Positions 44,117 to 53,438 of a DNA stretch of 64,000 nt are shown here, piece after piece (the first letter of the stretch is position 1; every line of letters begins with the position of its first letter). The translations under genes were made by a program, and so were the position numbers. Source of the DNA: Thermococcus sp. P6 (GTDB taxonomy: Archaea; Methanobacteriota_B; Thermococci; Thermococcales; Thermococcaceae); assembly GCF_002214525.1 (NCBI RefSeq), contig NZ_CP015104.1:930001-994000 (forward strand), written 5' to 3'. Under the pieces are notes generated by a model, which was not told the DNA's origin, searched no databases, and saw only the letters and a program-made list of their open reading frames with translations.

Positions 44117-44968
44117 TCACTCACCGCTTTCCTCGCCTTCTTCCTTCCCTTCCACTTCCGGTTCCCCGGTTTCTTCCTTCCCTTCGCTCTCTTCCTTCTC
44201 TTCGCCGTCCTTCTCCTCCGGCTTTTCGGTTTCCTCAGCGGTCTCCCCCTCTTCTCCGGGCGGTTTTAGGAGTTCCTCCACCCCCGGCCTGAAGGTGACC
44301 TCCTCGTAGCCTATGAACTTCAGGTCGCTCTCGAGCAGGATCTCCCCTAGGACGAGGGTGTTTCTGTCAACCTCTCCGGCCACCTGGGAGAAGTCAACGC
44401 TAACGTCCTTCTCGCCTATCTCTATGATGACCTTGTCCTTATCCACCATCGGCATGCGGAGCTCTATGAGGGCCCTGACCTTCTCTATCGGGTCCTCGAT
44501 CTTTTCAAGGATCTCAACCTCGTAGACGAGGTGCTTTCCGGCGTAGGGGTGGTTGAAGTCCACCCTCACCCTGCCACCGCTTACCGTCAGAACCCTGCCC
44601 CGGAGCTTCCTTCCGCCCCCGGTCTCTATCTCAACGGGCATTCCCGGGAAGGGGCTTATTCCCTGCCTCCTGAACTGTCCGAGGGTGAACGTCTTTATGA
44701 GCTTTGGATCGCGTTTTCCAAAGCCCTTCTCGGGCGGAACCACTATCTCGTACTTCTTCCCCACCTCGAGACCTTCGAGAGCCTCGTCCAGCCCCTTGAG
44801 AACGTGACCTGCACCGACGGCTATGGAAACCGGGCCGTAGATGCCTTTCTCGGAGTATATCCCGGCTTCCTTTGCGACCTCCTCATAAGTTGTGTCGAAC
44901 ACCTCACCAGTTTCCCTGATCTTCCCGGTGTAATGGAGTTTTATGACGTCTCCCTTCTGAACCTCCAT
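44117..44968 (-). CDS. FKBP-type peptidyl-prolyl isomerase (long archaeal, SlyD-like)
   Basis: This 283-residue folding helper has an FKBP domain (GDVIKLHYTGKIRETGEVFDTTYEEVA, VPPEKGFGKRDPKLI) with an inserted IF flap (GMPVEIETGGGRKLRGRVLTVSGGRVRVDFNHPYAGK). A C-terminal domain at about 155-235 is characteristic of the 26-30 kDa archaeal forms. The last 45 residues are nearly all Glu, Gly, Lys and Pro, a strongly acidic low-complexity tail longer than usual. AGGAGGTCACGCCC precedes the ATG. Confidence 0.95.
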   Translation of the reverse strand: MEVQKGDVIKLHYTGKIRETGEVFDTTYEEVAKEAGIYSEKGIYGPVSIAVGAGHVLKGLDEALEGLEVGKKYEIVVPPEKGFGKRDPKLIKTFTLGQFRRQGISPFPGMPVEIETGGGRKLRGRVLTVSGGRVRVDFNHPYAGKHLVYEVEILEKIEDPIEKVRALIELRMPMVDKDKVIIEIGEKDVSVDFSQVAGEVDRNTLVLGEILLESDLKFIGYEEVTFRPGVEELLKPPGEEGETAEETEKPEEKDGEEKEESEGKEETGEPEVEGKEEGEESGE

Positions 44969-45097
44969 GGGCGTGACCTCCTTTATCGCTCTAACCCCGA
45001 TTGAAGGATGTGGTTTTTAAGCTTTTGCAGGTTTCGAATTCCGGCAGACCTAAAACCTAATAAAACGCGTTGAGAAACCCGGTCCGGTGGTGGAAGA

Positions 45098-46528
45098 ATG
45101 GCCATAAGGGTTTACAACACCTTAACCCGGAGGAAGGAGGAGTTCAGGCCGATCAGGGAAGGGGAGGTCAGGATGTACGTTTGCGGCCCGACGGTTTACG
45201 ATTACACTCATCTCGGTCATGCCAGAACCTACATAGCCTTCGACGTTATCAGGAGGTACCTCGAGCACCGCGGTTACACCGTTCTGATGGTGATGAACTT
45301 CACGGACATAGACGATAAGATCATCCGGAGGGCGAGGGAAACGGGGGAGGATCCCAGGGAGCTCGCCGAGAGGTTCCTGCGCTACTTCCTCGAGGACATG
45401 GCTTCCCTGAGGGTTAAGCCGGCCGACGTCTACCCGCGCGTTACGGAGCACATCGATGACATCATAGACTTCGTGAGGAAACTTCAGGAGAAGGGCTACG
45501 CCTACGAGGGAAGCGACGGCGTTTACTTCGAGGTCGGGAAGTTCGGGGATTACGGAAAGCTCAGCGGGATAAGGCTCGAGGACCTGAGAAAGGGCGCCAG
45601 AGTGGAGCCCGGCGAGGGAAAGAAGAACCCCGAGGACTTTGCCCTCTGGAAGAAGGCCAAACCCGGTGAACCGAAGTGGGAGAGCCCGTGGGGGGAGGGA
45701 AGGCCCGGATGGCACATAGAGTGCTCAACCATGAGCACCAAGTACCTCGGTGAGAGCTTCGACATCCACGGCGGCGGCAACGACCTGATCTTTCCGCACC
45801 ACGAGAACGAGATAGCCCAGACCGAAGCCTGCACGGGCCACGAGTGGGTAAGGTACTGGCTTCACACGGGCTTCCTGATGGTGAACGGGGAGAAGATGAG
45901 CAAGAGCCTCGGCAACTTCGTCACGGTAAGGGAGATGCTCAGGCGCTACGATCCCGAGGTGATAAGGCTCTTCGTCCTCCAGAGGCACTACCGCTCGCCC
46001 CTCGACTACACGGAGGAGGGCATGGAACACGCGAAGAACAACCTTGAGAGGCTTTACAACACCCTCGAAAACATCCGCGTGGCCATGAAGGAGGCGGATA
46101 TTTCGTTCAGGTGGGAAAAGGAGGAGTTTGAGGCCTACGAATCCATAAGGAACGCGAGGAAAAAATTCTACGAGGCTATGGACGACGACTTCAACACTGC
46201 CGAAGCCCTGAAGGCCGTCTTCGAGGCGAGCACTGCCGTAAACAGGTACCTGAGCGACGTCGAAAGGCCCAAGGAGAGCATTCTGAGGAAGGCCATGGAG
46301 TTCTTTAAGGCTGTAAGCGAGATCTTCGGCCTCTTCGAGGACTACTTCCGGGAGCGGAAGGCGGAGAACGAGGAGGCCTTCATTGAGCTGCTCGTGGAGG
46401 TACGTTCCCGGCTCAGGAGGGAAAGGAACTTCGAGCTGGCGGACGAGATAAGGGCCAGACTCAGGGAGCTTGGAATCCAGCTTGAGGATACGCCAAAGGG
46501 GACGGTGTGGAAGCGTATCCGGGTGTGA
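45098..46528 (+). CDS. cysS: Cysteinyl-tRNA synthetase
   Basis: This 476-residue class I synthetase has the zinc-ligand MYVCGPTVYDYTHLGHART (HIGH motif), HIECSTMS and HHENEIAQTEA with further zinc ligands, and GEKMSKSLGN (KMSKS). A C-terminal helical anticodon-binding part is present. Length is standard. GGTGGTGGAAGA precedes the ATG. A TATA-like AACCTAATAAAAC lies about 45 bases upstream. Confidence 0.98.
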   Translation: MAIRVYNTLTRRKEEFRPIREGEVRMYVCGPTVYDYTHLGHARTYIAFDVIRRYLEHRGYTVLMVMNFTDIDDKIIRRARETGEDPRELAERFLRYFLEDMASLRVKPADVYPRVTEHIDDIIDFVRKLQEKGYAYEGSDGVYFEVGKFGDYGKLSGIRLEDLRKGARVEPGEGKKNPEDFALWKKAKPGEPKWESPWGEGRPGWHIECSTMSTKYLGESFDIHGGGNDLIFPHHENEIAQTEACTGHEWVRYWLHTGFLMVNGEKMSKSLGNFVTVREMLRRYDPEVIRLFVLQRHYRSPLDYTEEGMEHAKNNLERLYNTLENIRVAMKEADISFRWEKEEFEAYESIRNARKKFYEAMDDDFNTAEALKAVFEASTAVNRYLSDVERPKESILRKAMEFFKAVSEIFGLFEDYFRERKAENEEAFIELLVEVRSRLRRERNFELADEIRARLRELGIQLEDTPKGTVWKRIRV

Positions 46529-46605
46529 GTTCCCCTTCTTCCGCTTTATTCACGGGGCGTAACGCTTAAATATACCCTCCCCCCCGCTCCGTTAAGGGAA
46601 GTCAA

Positions 46606-47253
46606 ATGAAGAAGTTTCCGGCCTATCTCGCTTCTTGGGAGGACATAGAAAGGTGGGCAAAGGGAGGCGCCTGGAAGGTTCTGGAGGACGGCTGGAAGCC
46701 GGACGTTGTGGTGGGTCTCGCAAGGGGTGGCTGGGTCGCCGCGAGGCTCTACTGCGACTACCTCGGGGTAAAGGACCTCGTCAGTCTGAAGGTCGAGCAC
46801 TGGGGGGTCACCGCCACCCCCGATGGAAAGGCAAAGCTGAGGTACGGCAGCAACTACGACCTCTCAGGAAAGAAGGTTCTGATAGTCGATGACATAAGCG
46901 ACACGGGGGAGAGCCTGACCCTGGCCAGAAACTACGTGGAGGGCCAGAGACCATCGGAGATAAGGGTCGCAACGCTCCTCACCATAAAAGGCTCCCGTTT
47001 TAAGCCCGACTACTACGGCGAGGAGATAGAGTGGGCGTGGATAATCTTCCCATGGAACTTCGTCGAGGACATGATAAACCTCGTTAACAACCTCTTCGAG
47101 GAGAAGGAAGTCCTGACCACGGAGGAAATCATCGGGCTTTTCAAGGAGCTCCACGGGATAGTCATCCCGGGGGAGAGGATTGAAGAGGCCCTCCGCATGG
47201 CCGAGAGGAGAAACGTTTTTAAGTTCGAAGGGGCCGGCTGGCGTAAGGCCTGA
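46606..47253 (+). CDS. Phosphoribosyltransferase (xanthine/hypoxanthine-guanine type)
   Basis: This 215-residue PRTase has the PRPP motif VLIVDDISDTGESLTLA at about residues 90-106 and the N-terminal DVVVGLARGGWVAARL loop. FPWNFVED near residue 147 recalls the purine-binding region of bacterial Gpt-type enzymes. The C-terminal third (LTTEEIIGLFKELHGI) is an extra helical extension. It likely salvages purine bases, consistent with the nucleoside transporter 1.3 kb downstream. It is followed by two tightly spaced genes. Confidence 0.88.
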   Translation: MKKFPAYLASWEDIERWAKGGAWKVLEDGWKPDVVVGLARGGWVAARLYCDYLGVKDLVSLKVEHWGVTATPDGKAKLRYGSNYDLSGKKVLIVDDISDTGESLTLARNYVEGQRPSEIRVATLLTIKGSRFKPDYYGEEIEWAWIIFPWNFVEDMINLVNNLFEEKEVLTTEEIIGLFKELHGIVIPGERIEEALRMAERRNVFKFEGAGWRKA

Positions 47254-47265
47254 GGGAGTGGTAGT

Positions 47266-47553
47266 TTGGACAGGGAGAAGATGGTTGAGGAGATCAGGAA
47301 CCACAGCGTCTACGCCGGTGAGATCTACAAAATGTACAGCGAGGATATAGAGGGGGTGCTCGAGGAGTACGAGGACCTCAAGGAGGACTACCTGAACGAT
47401 CACTCACGGGCGAGGATAGTGCGCATAGTCTTCAACGAGGACAACGGTCTCCCGCTGGCCATGGAGTTCAACAGAAAGGACGACAGCTTCAGGGGGTTCA
47501 CGATAGCCATCGGCAAGCCCCACATCCGGAGAAACGGGAACGACCGGGAATGA
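47266..47553 (+). CDS. Small conserved-looking acidic protein, unknown
   Basis: This 95-residue protein has an acidic helical N-terminal half (MYSEDIEGVLEEYEDLKEDYLNDH) and a beta-rich end (ARIVRIVFNEDNGLPLAMEF, FRGFTIAIGKPHI). I do not recognise it. The TTG at 47266 follows GGGAGTGG; an ATG at 47281 after GGGAG is an alternative start. It lies 12 bases after the phosphoribosyltransferase and overlaps the next gene by 4 (ATGA). Confidence 0.65.
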   Translation: MDREKMVEEIRNHSVYAGEIYKMYSEDIEGVLEEYEDLKEDYLNDHSRARIVRIVFNEDNGLPLAMEFNRKDDSFRGFTIAIGKPHIRRNGNDRE

Positions 47554-48551
47554 TGGGGGAGGTGGTGGGAACGCGGGCGAAATCTCTGGTAATCCTCCTT
47601 GTCCTCCTTGGAGCCCTTCCCTTCGCGGGGGCCTCCCCTGAGAAGCCCTTAGTGGTTGCCACCATAGCTCCGATAGCTTCGATAGTCGAGGACGCCTTCG
47701 GCGACTCTGTGGAAGTTGTCTACCTGATCCCACCCGGAACCGATCCCCACGAGTACCAGCTCACGGCGAGCCAGATAGAGCTCCTCCAGAGGGCCAGTGT
47801 TATAGTTACAACGGGCGGCCACCTGCCCGTGGAGAAGAGGATATCCGAACTGAAGGCGGAGGGAACCATAACCGCTGAAACGCTCTTCATCGAGGACTAC
47901 GAGCGCCATGGGTTCAGGTACCTTCCGGAGTACTGGTACAACAACAAGGACAACCCCCATGGCGTCTGGCTCGATCCCTACAACGCGCTGGCGATGGCGG
48001 AAGCCACGGAGGGAGCCCTTGAAAAGGTGGATCCCGATAGAGCGGAAATCTACGCCTCCGGTTATCAAAACTTCAGGGATAGAGTGGAGGCCATCGTAAA
48101 GGCTTACAGGGCGCTTGTGGATGCAAACCACACCGCCGTCATTCAGATGCCCCCGGATCAGTACGCTCTGGAGTGGCTCGGGATAAAGGCGGTTGCTTCG
48201 ATAAAACCCGAGGAGGAGGTCCCGGCCTTAGGGGTGGAGGACCTCGTTCCCAAGGCGGAGGGATCGGACTTAATAGTCTACGCCGTGGAAAGCCCCGACC
48301 AGCTGAAAGACGCCGTCAAGGAGCTTTCACTCAAGAGCGGCAGGCCGACGGCTGAGATAAAGGTCTTCTGGAAGGACGAGCCCTACACCGAGGTGCTTAT
48401 CGAGAACAGCGCGGCCATAATCAGAGCCCTCGGGGGAGAAGCCCCCCAGCAGAAACCCGTCCAGAGAAGCGACGTTACCGATTACGTCCTGCTCTCGCTC
48501 GTAACGGGCGTCCTTCTGGGAACCATCATAGGGGTCATCCTGAAGAAATGA
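47550..48551 (+). CDS. ZnuA/TroA-like metal-binding protein with C-terminal membrane anchor, no ABC partners
   Basis: This 333-residue protein (or 328 if GTG at 47565 after GGGGGAGGTG is used) has a signal sequence (SLVILLVLLGALPFAGA). A cluster-9 metal-binding fold follows: VVATIAPIASIVEDAFGDSVEVVYLIPPGTDPHEYQLTASQ (His ligand), TTGGHLPVEKRI and PHGVWLDPYNALAMA (His, Asp). It ends in a membrane helix (YVLLSLVTGVLLGTIIGVIL) that would tether it outside the cell. The expected ATPase and permease are not adjacent, as the next genes are a convergent nucleoside transporter. Metal (Zn or Mn) is inferred. Confidence 0.85.
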   Translation: MMGEVVGTRAKSLVILLVLLGALPFAGASPEKPLVVATIAPIASIVEDAFGDSVEVVYLIPPGTDPHEYQLTASQIELLQRASVIVTTGGHLPVEKRISELKAEGTITAETLFIEDYERHGFRYLPEYWYNNKDNPHGVWLDPYNALAMAEATEGALEKVDPDRAEIYASGYQNFRDRVEAIVKAYRALVDANHTAVIQMPPDQYALEWLGIKAVASIKPEEEVPALGVEDLVPKAEGSDLIVYAVESPDQLKDAVKELSLKSGRPTAEIKVFWKDEPYTEVLIENSAAIIRALGGEAPQQKPVQRSDVTDYVLLSLVTGVLLGTIIGVILKK

Positions 48552-48560
48552 AAGGAGGGT

Positions 48561-49451
48561 TCACTCCCTCCTGTAGGGTTTTCCATCCCACTTCGGCGGT
48601 CTGGCCTTTCCGATTATCCCCGCCACGATTATGAGGGTCAGCACGTAGGGCAGCATCAGGATGAACTGTCCCGGGACCACGTGGAGGGGTGCCAGCCACG
48701 TCGCCAGAGTATCGAAGAAGCCGAAGAGCCAGCCACCGAGCAGAGCGGTGAGGGGGTTCCAGCCGCTGAACACCATGTTCGCCAGTGCTATGAAGCCCCT
48801 TCCTGCCGACATCGTTTTCTGAACGATCCCGAGCCATGCGACGCTCATGTAGGCCCCTCCAAGGCCCGCCAGAGTGTGCCCGTAGACGGTTGACCAGAAC
48901 CTGTACTTTTCGACGTTTATACCGAGAGCATCGGCCGCTTCAGGATTCTCGCCGACAGCCCTGACGCGGAGGCCGAGGGGGGTCCTGAATAGAACCCACC
49001 ACGTTACGAGCGCTATTGCCACCGTCACGAGAACCATGGGGCTTACCTTTCCGTATCTGGTGTCCCAGCTCCACAGGGTAACCGCCACCTGATGCTGGCC
49101 GGCCGTTCCCCAGTAGGCGATTATACCGAAGGGAACGACGCCCATCCCGAGCAGGTTGATTCCTATGCCCGGAATGACGTGGTCACCTTTGAGGTAAACC
49201 GTCAGGATACCGTGGAGCATCCCTAAGAGGGCGCCGGTCAGCATTCCTCCGATGAGTCCGGCCGTCGCGTGTCCGGTGATCTCGGCTACCATTGCCCCGA
49301 AGAAAGCGCTCATGAGGAGCACTCCCTCGTAGCCGATGCTGACGACACCGGCCCTCTCGCTCCAGACCGCACCAACGCTCGTGAGCACTATGGGCACCAT
49401 CGCCATGAAGGAGTTTATCAGGATCGAGATCACGGATCCTGCATCCATCAT
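48561..49451 (-). CDS. Nucleoside ABC transporter permease 2 (BMP system)
   Basis: This 296-residue inner-membrane permease belongs to the ribose/nucleoside BPD_transp_2 family, with 8-9 hydrophobic helices. Conserved segments are VWSERAGVVSIGYEGVLLMSAFFGA, GVVPFGIIAYWG and LGLRVRAVGENPEAADALGINV. It overlaps permease 1 by 4 bases (ATGATG) and is the last gene of bmp-ATPase-permease-permease. Confidence 0.93.
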   Translation of the reverse strand: MMDAGSVISILINSFMAMVPIVLTSVGAVWSERAGVVSIGYEGVLLMSAFFGAMVAEITGHATAGLIGGMLTGALLGMLHGILTVYLKGDHVIPGIGINLLGMGVVPFGIIAYWGTAGQHQVAVTLWSWDTRYGKVSPMVLVTVAIALVTWWVLFRTPLGLRVRAVGENPEAADALGINVEKYRFWSTVYGHTLAGLGGAYMSVAWLGIVQKTMSAGRGFIALANMVFSGWNPLTALLGGWLFGFFDTLATWLAPLHVVPGQFILMLPYVLTLIIVAGIIGKARPPKWDGKPYRRE

Positions 49452-50497
49452 CCTCCCCTCCTCAGGCTCTTCTTAATCAGGTCGTACAGTCCCGGAATGG
49501 CCACGGTGATAACTATGATGCCCTGTATGACTCTGATGATCTCGAGGGGCACCATGGCTCTGGCCTGCATGAGCGAGGTTCCGGCCCGGAGCATCCCGAA
49601 GAATACGGCCGCAAAGATTATGCCCAGGGGGTGGTTCCTTCCCACAAGGGCCACGCCTATTCCGTCGAAACCGAAGCCGTAGACGTTTGCCATCCCCTGA
49701 CTTATGGCGTAGGTTGGGGGTTCCCCCATTATCTTCATGGCCCCGCCGAGACCGCTCATGATACCACCTATCACGAAGGACCATATCACTGCCCTGTCGG
49801 GGTTAACCCCGCCGTATCTGGCGGCCCTCGAGTTTATACCGCTCGCCCTCATCCCGAAGCCGAACTCCGTGTGCCAGAGGAGGTAGTAGGAAAGGACCGC
49901 CGCCACGACCGCCAGCACGAAGGCTATTGAAAGGTCCGTGTTGCCTATCAGGGGCAGTCTGGCGCTTTCAGGGATCCTTATCGTCTTATTGGGATCGCTG
50001 GGGTTGGCGTAGGGGCCGACGACGAGCCAGAGGACGAAGAACCACGCGATCCAGTTGAGCATTATCGTGGATATAACCTCGTGAACGCCGCGGTAGACCT
50101 TGAGGAAGGCTGCGGGAAGGCTCCAGAGCGCGCCGAGGAGCATGCCCATCACGAGGCCGAACCACATGTTCCCCCAGATGCTGGTGAAGATCACCGCGGC
50201 TATGGCACCGAAGTAGAAGGAACCCTCGGCACCGATGTTGAAGATCCCCGTTCTGGCGCTTATGGCGAAGGTCAGTGCCGTCATCATTATGGGCGTTGCG
50301 TAGGAGAGGGTGCTGGCTATGTCGTCCTTCGATCCGAGGGCACCCACGAGGAGCCAGTAGTAGGCCTCTAACGGGCTGTAGTTGAAGGCCAGAAGCACTA
50401 TCGCACCTATCAGGAAGCCTATGAGAACTGCTATCAGACTCTCGATGAGCGGTTTCAGGTTAAGGCGCTCGATTAAATCACTTCCTGAGTTCTTCAT
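49448..50497 (-). CDS. Nucleoside ABC transporter permease 1 (BMP system)
   Basis: This 349-residue permease has 9-10 hydrophobic helices. Family segments are ISARTGIFNIGAEGSFYFGAI, VHEVISTIMLNWIAWFFV, LWHTEFGFGMRASGINSRAARYGGVN and GFGFDGIGVALVGRNHPLGI. Its start overlaps the ATPase gene's end by 20 bases, so the genes are translated together. Confidence 0.94.
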   Translation of the reverse strand: MKNSGSDLIERLNLKPLIESLIAVLIGFLIGAIVLLAFNYSPLEAYYWLLVGALGSKDDIASTLSYATPIMMTALTFAISARTGIFNIGAEGSFYFGAIAAVIFTSIWGNMWFGLVMGMLLGALWSLPAAFLKVYRGVHEVISTIMLNWIAWFFVLWLVVGPYANPSDPNKTIRIPESARLPLIGNTDLSIAFVLAVVAAVLSYYLLWHTEFGFGMRASGINSRAARYGGVNPDRAVIWSFVIGGIMSGLGGAMKIMGEPPTYAISQGMANVYGFGFDGIGVALVGRNHPLGIIFAAVFFGMLRAGTSLMQARAMVPLEIIRVIQGIIVITVAIPGLYDLIKKSLRRGG

Positions 50498-52016
50498 AGC
50501 GTATTCCCCCCATCATCATCCCTATATCCTGAGTGCTAACCTCCCCGGGCCTCACGATCCCCATGAACTCACCCTCGTAGATAACCCCCATCCTGTCGCT
50601 CAGCTGGAGGACCTCATCGAGGTCGGCCGAGATGAGGAGGACGGCTTTCCCCTCGTTTCTGAGCCTTATCAGGTAGTTCCTTATGTACTCCGTGGAGGCG
50701 ACGTCAACGCCCCTCGTGGGCTGTGCCGCTATAACGAGTAGCGGCCGCTTGCTAACCTCCCTCGCCACTATGAGCTTCTGCTGGTTTCCACCGCTGAGGC
50801 TTTTAACAGGGGCTTCCACGCCGGGGGCCGATATCTCGAACTGCTCTATGAGTTTCCTCGCGTGGTTCCTCGCCTTACCCCAGTCTATCGTCCCCTTCCA
50901 GCGCTGGAGTTCCTCCCTCCACTGCATGCCGAGGATGGAGTTTTCAGTAACGGTCATGTCGAGGATCAGGCCCATGTGCGTCCTGTCCTCCGGGATGTGC
51001 GCCATTCCTGCATCGTAAAGCTCCCGGGGAGTCCTGCCGGTAACGTCCTGACCGTTTAGGAGTATCCTGCCCTTTTCCGGCTTTCTAAGTCCTGTGATGG
51101 CTTCCACGAGTTCGGTCTGCCCGTTGCCTTCCACCCCCGCTATTCCAAATATCTCTCCGGCCCTGACCTGAAAAGTGAGCCCCTTAACCGCATCCTCACC
51201 ACGGTCGCCCCTGACCCACAGGTCCTTAACCTCGAGTATTGCCTCCCCCGGTTCCTTCGGCGGCTTGTTGATCCTGAGGACGACGTCCCTGCCCACCATC
51301 AACCTCGCGAGGAGCTGTGGCGTCGCCTCGCTCGTCCTGACGCTTCTGACCACCTCTCCCTTCCGGATGACCGTAATCCTGTCCGTAAGCTCCATTACCT
51401 CGTTGAGCTTGTGGCTGATGAAGATTATCGTCTTCCCCTCGGACTTCAACTTCTTCAGAACCGCGAAGAGCTCCTCGACCTCTATCGGGGTGAGAACCGC
51501 CGTCGGCTCGTCCAGTATGAGAACATCAACGTTCCTGAAGAGCATCTTCAGTATCTCGATCCTCTGCTGAACGCCAACCGGGAGATCTTCCACCGGAACG
51601 TCGAGGGGCACCTTAAAGTTCAAATCCTCCATCAACCTCTGAAGTTTCCCGCGGGCCCTATCGACGTCTATTTTCGAAAAGAGCCCGTGGCCCTCCATTC
51701 CGAGGATTATGTTGTGGAGGGCGTCGAAAACTTCCACGAGGGTGAAGTGCTGGTGGACCATCCCGATGCCCTCCGCAATGGCCTCGGCCGGGCTCCTAAA
51801 CCGGGTCTCCTTTCCCCGGATGTAGATTTTACCAGAAGTCGGGTGAAGCATTCCAAAGAGGATCTTCATGAGGGTTGTCTTTCCGGCACCGTTCTCACCG
51901 AGCAGACCGAGGATCTCGCCCCTGTAAACGGTCAGGTCAACACCCTTCAACGCTCTGGTACCGTCGGGATAAACCTTAACTATGCCCTTCATCTCCACTA
52001 TAGGAGTCTCTTCCAT
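50478..52016 (-). CDS. Nucleoside ABC transporter, tandem ATPase
   Basis: This 512-residue protein carries two ABC domains. The first has Walker A LGENGAGKTTLMKILFG, Q-loop MVHQHFTLVEVF, LPVGVQQRIEILKMLFR signature and Walker B VLILDEPTAVLTP. The second has a weak Walker A (GVEGNGQTELVEAITG) and LSGGNQQKLIVAREVSKRP with IAAQPTRGVDVA. This asymmetry is usual for RbsA/YufO-type transporters. Confidence 0.95.
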   Translation of the reverse strand: MEETPIVEMKGIVKVYPDGTRALKGVDLTVYRGEILGLLGENGAGKTTLMKILFGMLHPTSGKIYIRGKETRFRSPAEAIAEGIGMVHQHFTLVEVFDALHNIILGMEGHGLFSKIDVDRARGKLQRLMEDLNFKVPLDVPVEDLPVGVQQRIEILKMLFRNVDVLILDEPTAVLTPIEVEELFAVLKKLKSEGKTIIFISHKLNEVMELTDRITVIRKGEVVRSVRTSEATPQLLARLMVGRDVVLRINKPPKEPGEAILEVKDLWVRGDRGEDAVKGLTFQVRAGEIFGIAGVEGNGQTELVEAITGLRKPEKGRILLNGQDVTGRTPRELYDAGMAHIPEDRTHMGLILDMTVTENSILGMQWREELQRWKGTIDWGKARNHARKLIEQFEISAPGVEAPVKSLSGGNQQKLIVAREVSKRPLLVIAAQPTRGVDVASTEYIRNYLIRLRNEGKAVLLISADLDEVLQLSDRMGVIYEGEFMGIVRPGEVSTQDIGMMMGGIRYEELRK

Positions 52017-52057
52017 TGGAACACCCCCGGGTTAGAACAAAACAAAAGAGAAAGGGA

Positions 52058-53293
52058 TCAACCAGTGGACTTCATCATTTCCTGCCACGTGTTGGCGTTC
52101 CTGATGGCGTTGATCTCCTCCTTGCTCGTGGCCATCGGGACCGTTATCTCACCGCTGACTATCTTGTCCCTGAGCTCGTCCACTGCCTGCCAGATCCAGT
52201 CCGGGACCTGCTTCCTCGTGTCCTCGAGGTACTTCTTGAGCTCGTCCTTGCTGTTGAACCCAAGCTCCTTGAGCTTCTGCTTCTGGGTGTCCTCCGGGAG
52301 GGAGTTGAACATCTCCATGACATCGTCAACGGTGCTGACGCTTACACCGCCCTCCTTGAGTCCGAGCTCCACGACGCCGCCCGTAAACTCGCCGTTAACG
52401 GCGTCCTTAACGGCGTTGTAAACGCCCACATCAACGCGCTTCATCATGCTGGCGACGATGGCCCCGGGCTTGATCCAGTCCTGAGCGGAGTCAACACCAA
52501 CCGCAAAGGGCGGCCCCATCTGCTGGTTGTGGGCCTTGAGGTACTCGCTGACGGCGTTGAAAACGCCTATACCGGTTCCACCTGCCACCTGATAGATAAC
52601 CCATGCACCCTGATCGAGCTGGGCCTTTGCGGCCTGATAACCCTTCGCCGGGTCGTTGAAGGTTCCGGTGTACTGGTAGAGGATGTTTATCTTAACTTCC
52701 TTCCCGGTTTTTTGCTTGTAGTAATCCTCGGCCCATGCAACGCCGAAGCGGTAACCGCCTTCGAACTTGTAGAGAACCGGTATCTCCATTCCGAGAACGA
52801 TTCCAACTTTGTCCTTACCGCTGTTGGCCGCTATAAGGCCGGAGAGTGCTCCAATGAGCGCGGAGCCCTCGTTCTCCTTGAAGAGCACCATCCTGACGTT
52901 GTCCGGCATGTTTTCATCGTAGCCGTCTATGAGGACGAACTTCTGGTTCGGATACTCCGAGGCGACCTTCTTGACCGCGTCCGTCATCATGAAGCCAACG
53001 GCCACGATGATGAGGTTGTCACCCTGCTTGGCGAGCGTCTCGAGGTTCTTGGCGTAGTCGTCCTCGGTGTTGCTCTGGAGCTCAACGAGCTCGAGGTTGA
53101 AATCCTTGGCGGCCTTACTGGCGCCGAGGTAGGCCATATCGTTGAAGCTCAGGTCCCCCCTTCCGCCGACGTCATAGACGACGGCAATCTTGCCGTTGGT
53201 TTTTGTGGTGGTCTCTTCACTGCCAATACACCCGCTGGCCACCACGCTCAAAGCTAAGAGACCGATTAAGAACAGGCTTAACCACTTCTTCAT
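52058..53293 (-). CDS. BMP-family nucleoside-binding lipoprotein
   Basis: This 411-residue substrate-binding protein has a lipobox signal LALSVVASGCIGSEET. A PBP1_BmpA fold follows: VVYDVGGRGDLSFNDMAYLGASKA, NLIIVAVGFMMTDAVKKVASEYPNQKFVLIDGYD, NEGSALIGALSGL and IYQVAGGTGIGVFNAVSEYLKA. It captures nucleosides outside the cell for the downstream ATPase and permeases. GGAGGATTCCAC precedes the ATG at 53293, and TATA (AAGTATATAT) lies 43-54 bases upstream. It is the first gene of the four-gene operon, with a 41-base gap to the ATPase. Confidence 0.95.
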   Translation of the reverse strand: MKKWLSLFLIGLLALSVVASGCIGSEETTTKTNGKIAVVYDVGGRGDLSFNDMAYLGASKAAKDFNLELVELQSNTEDDYAKNLETLAKQGDNLIIVAVGFMMTDAVKKVASEYPNQKFVLIDGYDENMPDNVRMVLFKENEGSALIGALSGLIAANSGKDKVGIVLGMEIPVLYKFEGGYRFGVAWAEDYYKQKTGKEVKINILYQYTGTFNDPAKGYQAAKAQLDQGAWVIYQVAGGTGIGVFNAVSEYLKAHNQQMGPPFAVGVDSAQDWIKPGAIVASMMKRVDVGVYNAVKDAVNGEFTGGVVELGLKEGGVSVSTVDDVMEMFNSLPEDTQKQKLKELGFNSKDELKKYLEDTRKQVPDWIWQAVDELRDKIVSGEITVPMATSKEEINAIRNANTWQEMMKSTG

Positions 53294-53405
53294 GTGGAAT
53301 CCTCCGGAAGTTTTCAAGCATATATCGGGAAATGGGATATATACTTTATGGTTTTCCGGGAGGTCCCCTCTGGGTTATCAAAACTTAGAAAGTGTGAATT
53401 GCAGG

Positions 53406-53420
53406 CTTTTTATACTGTTA
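53406..53420 (+). promoter_or_regulatory. TATA element ahead of the AT-rich island
   Basis: CTTTTTATACTG lies about 25-30 bases before the small ORF at 53439. It is the only clear promoter before the small ORF and the secreted-protein gene. Confidence 0.5.
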
Positions 53421-53438
53421 CAACTTAGGGTGGTGCTT

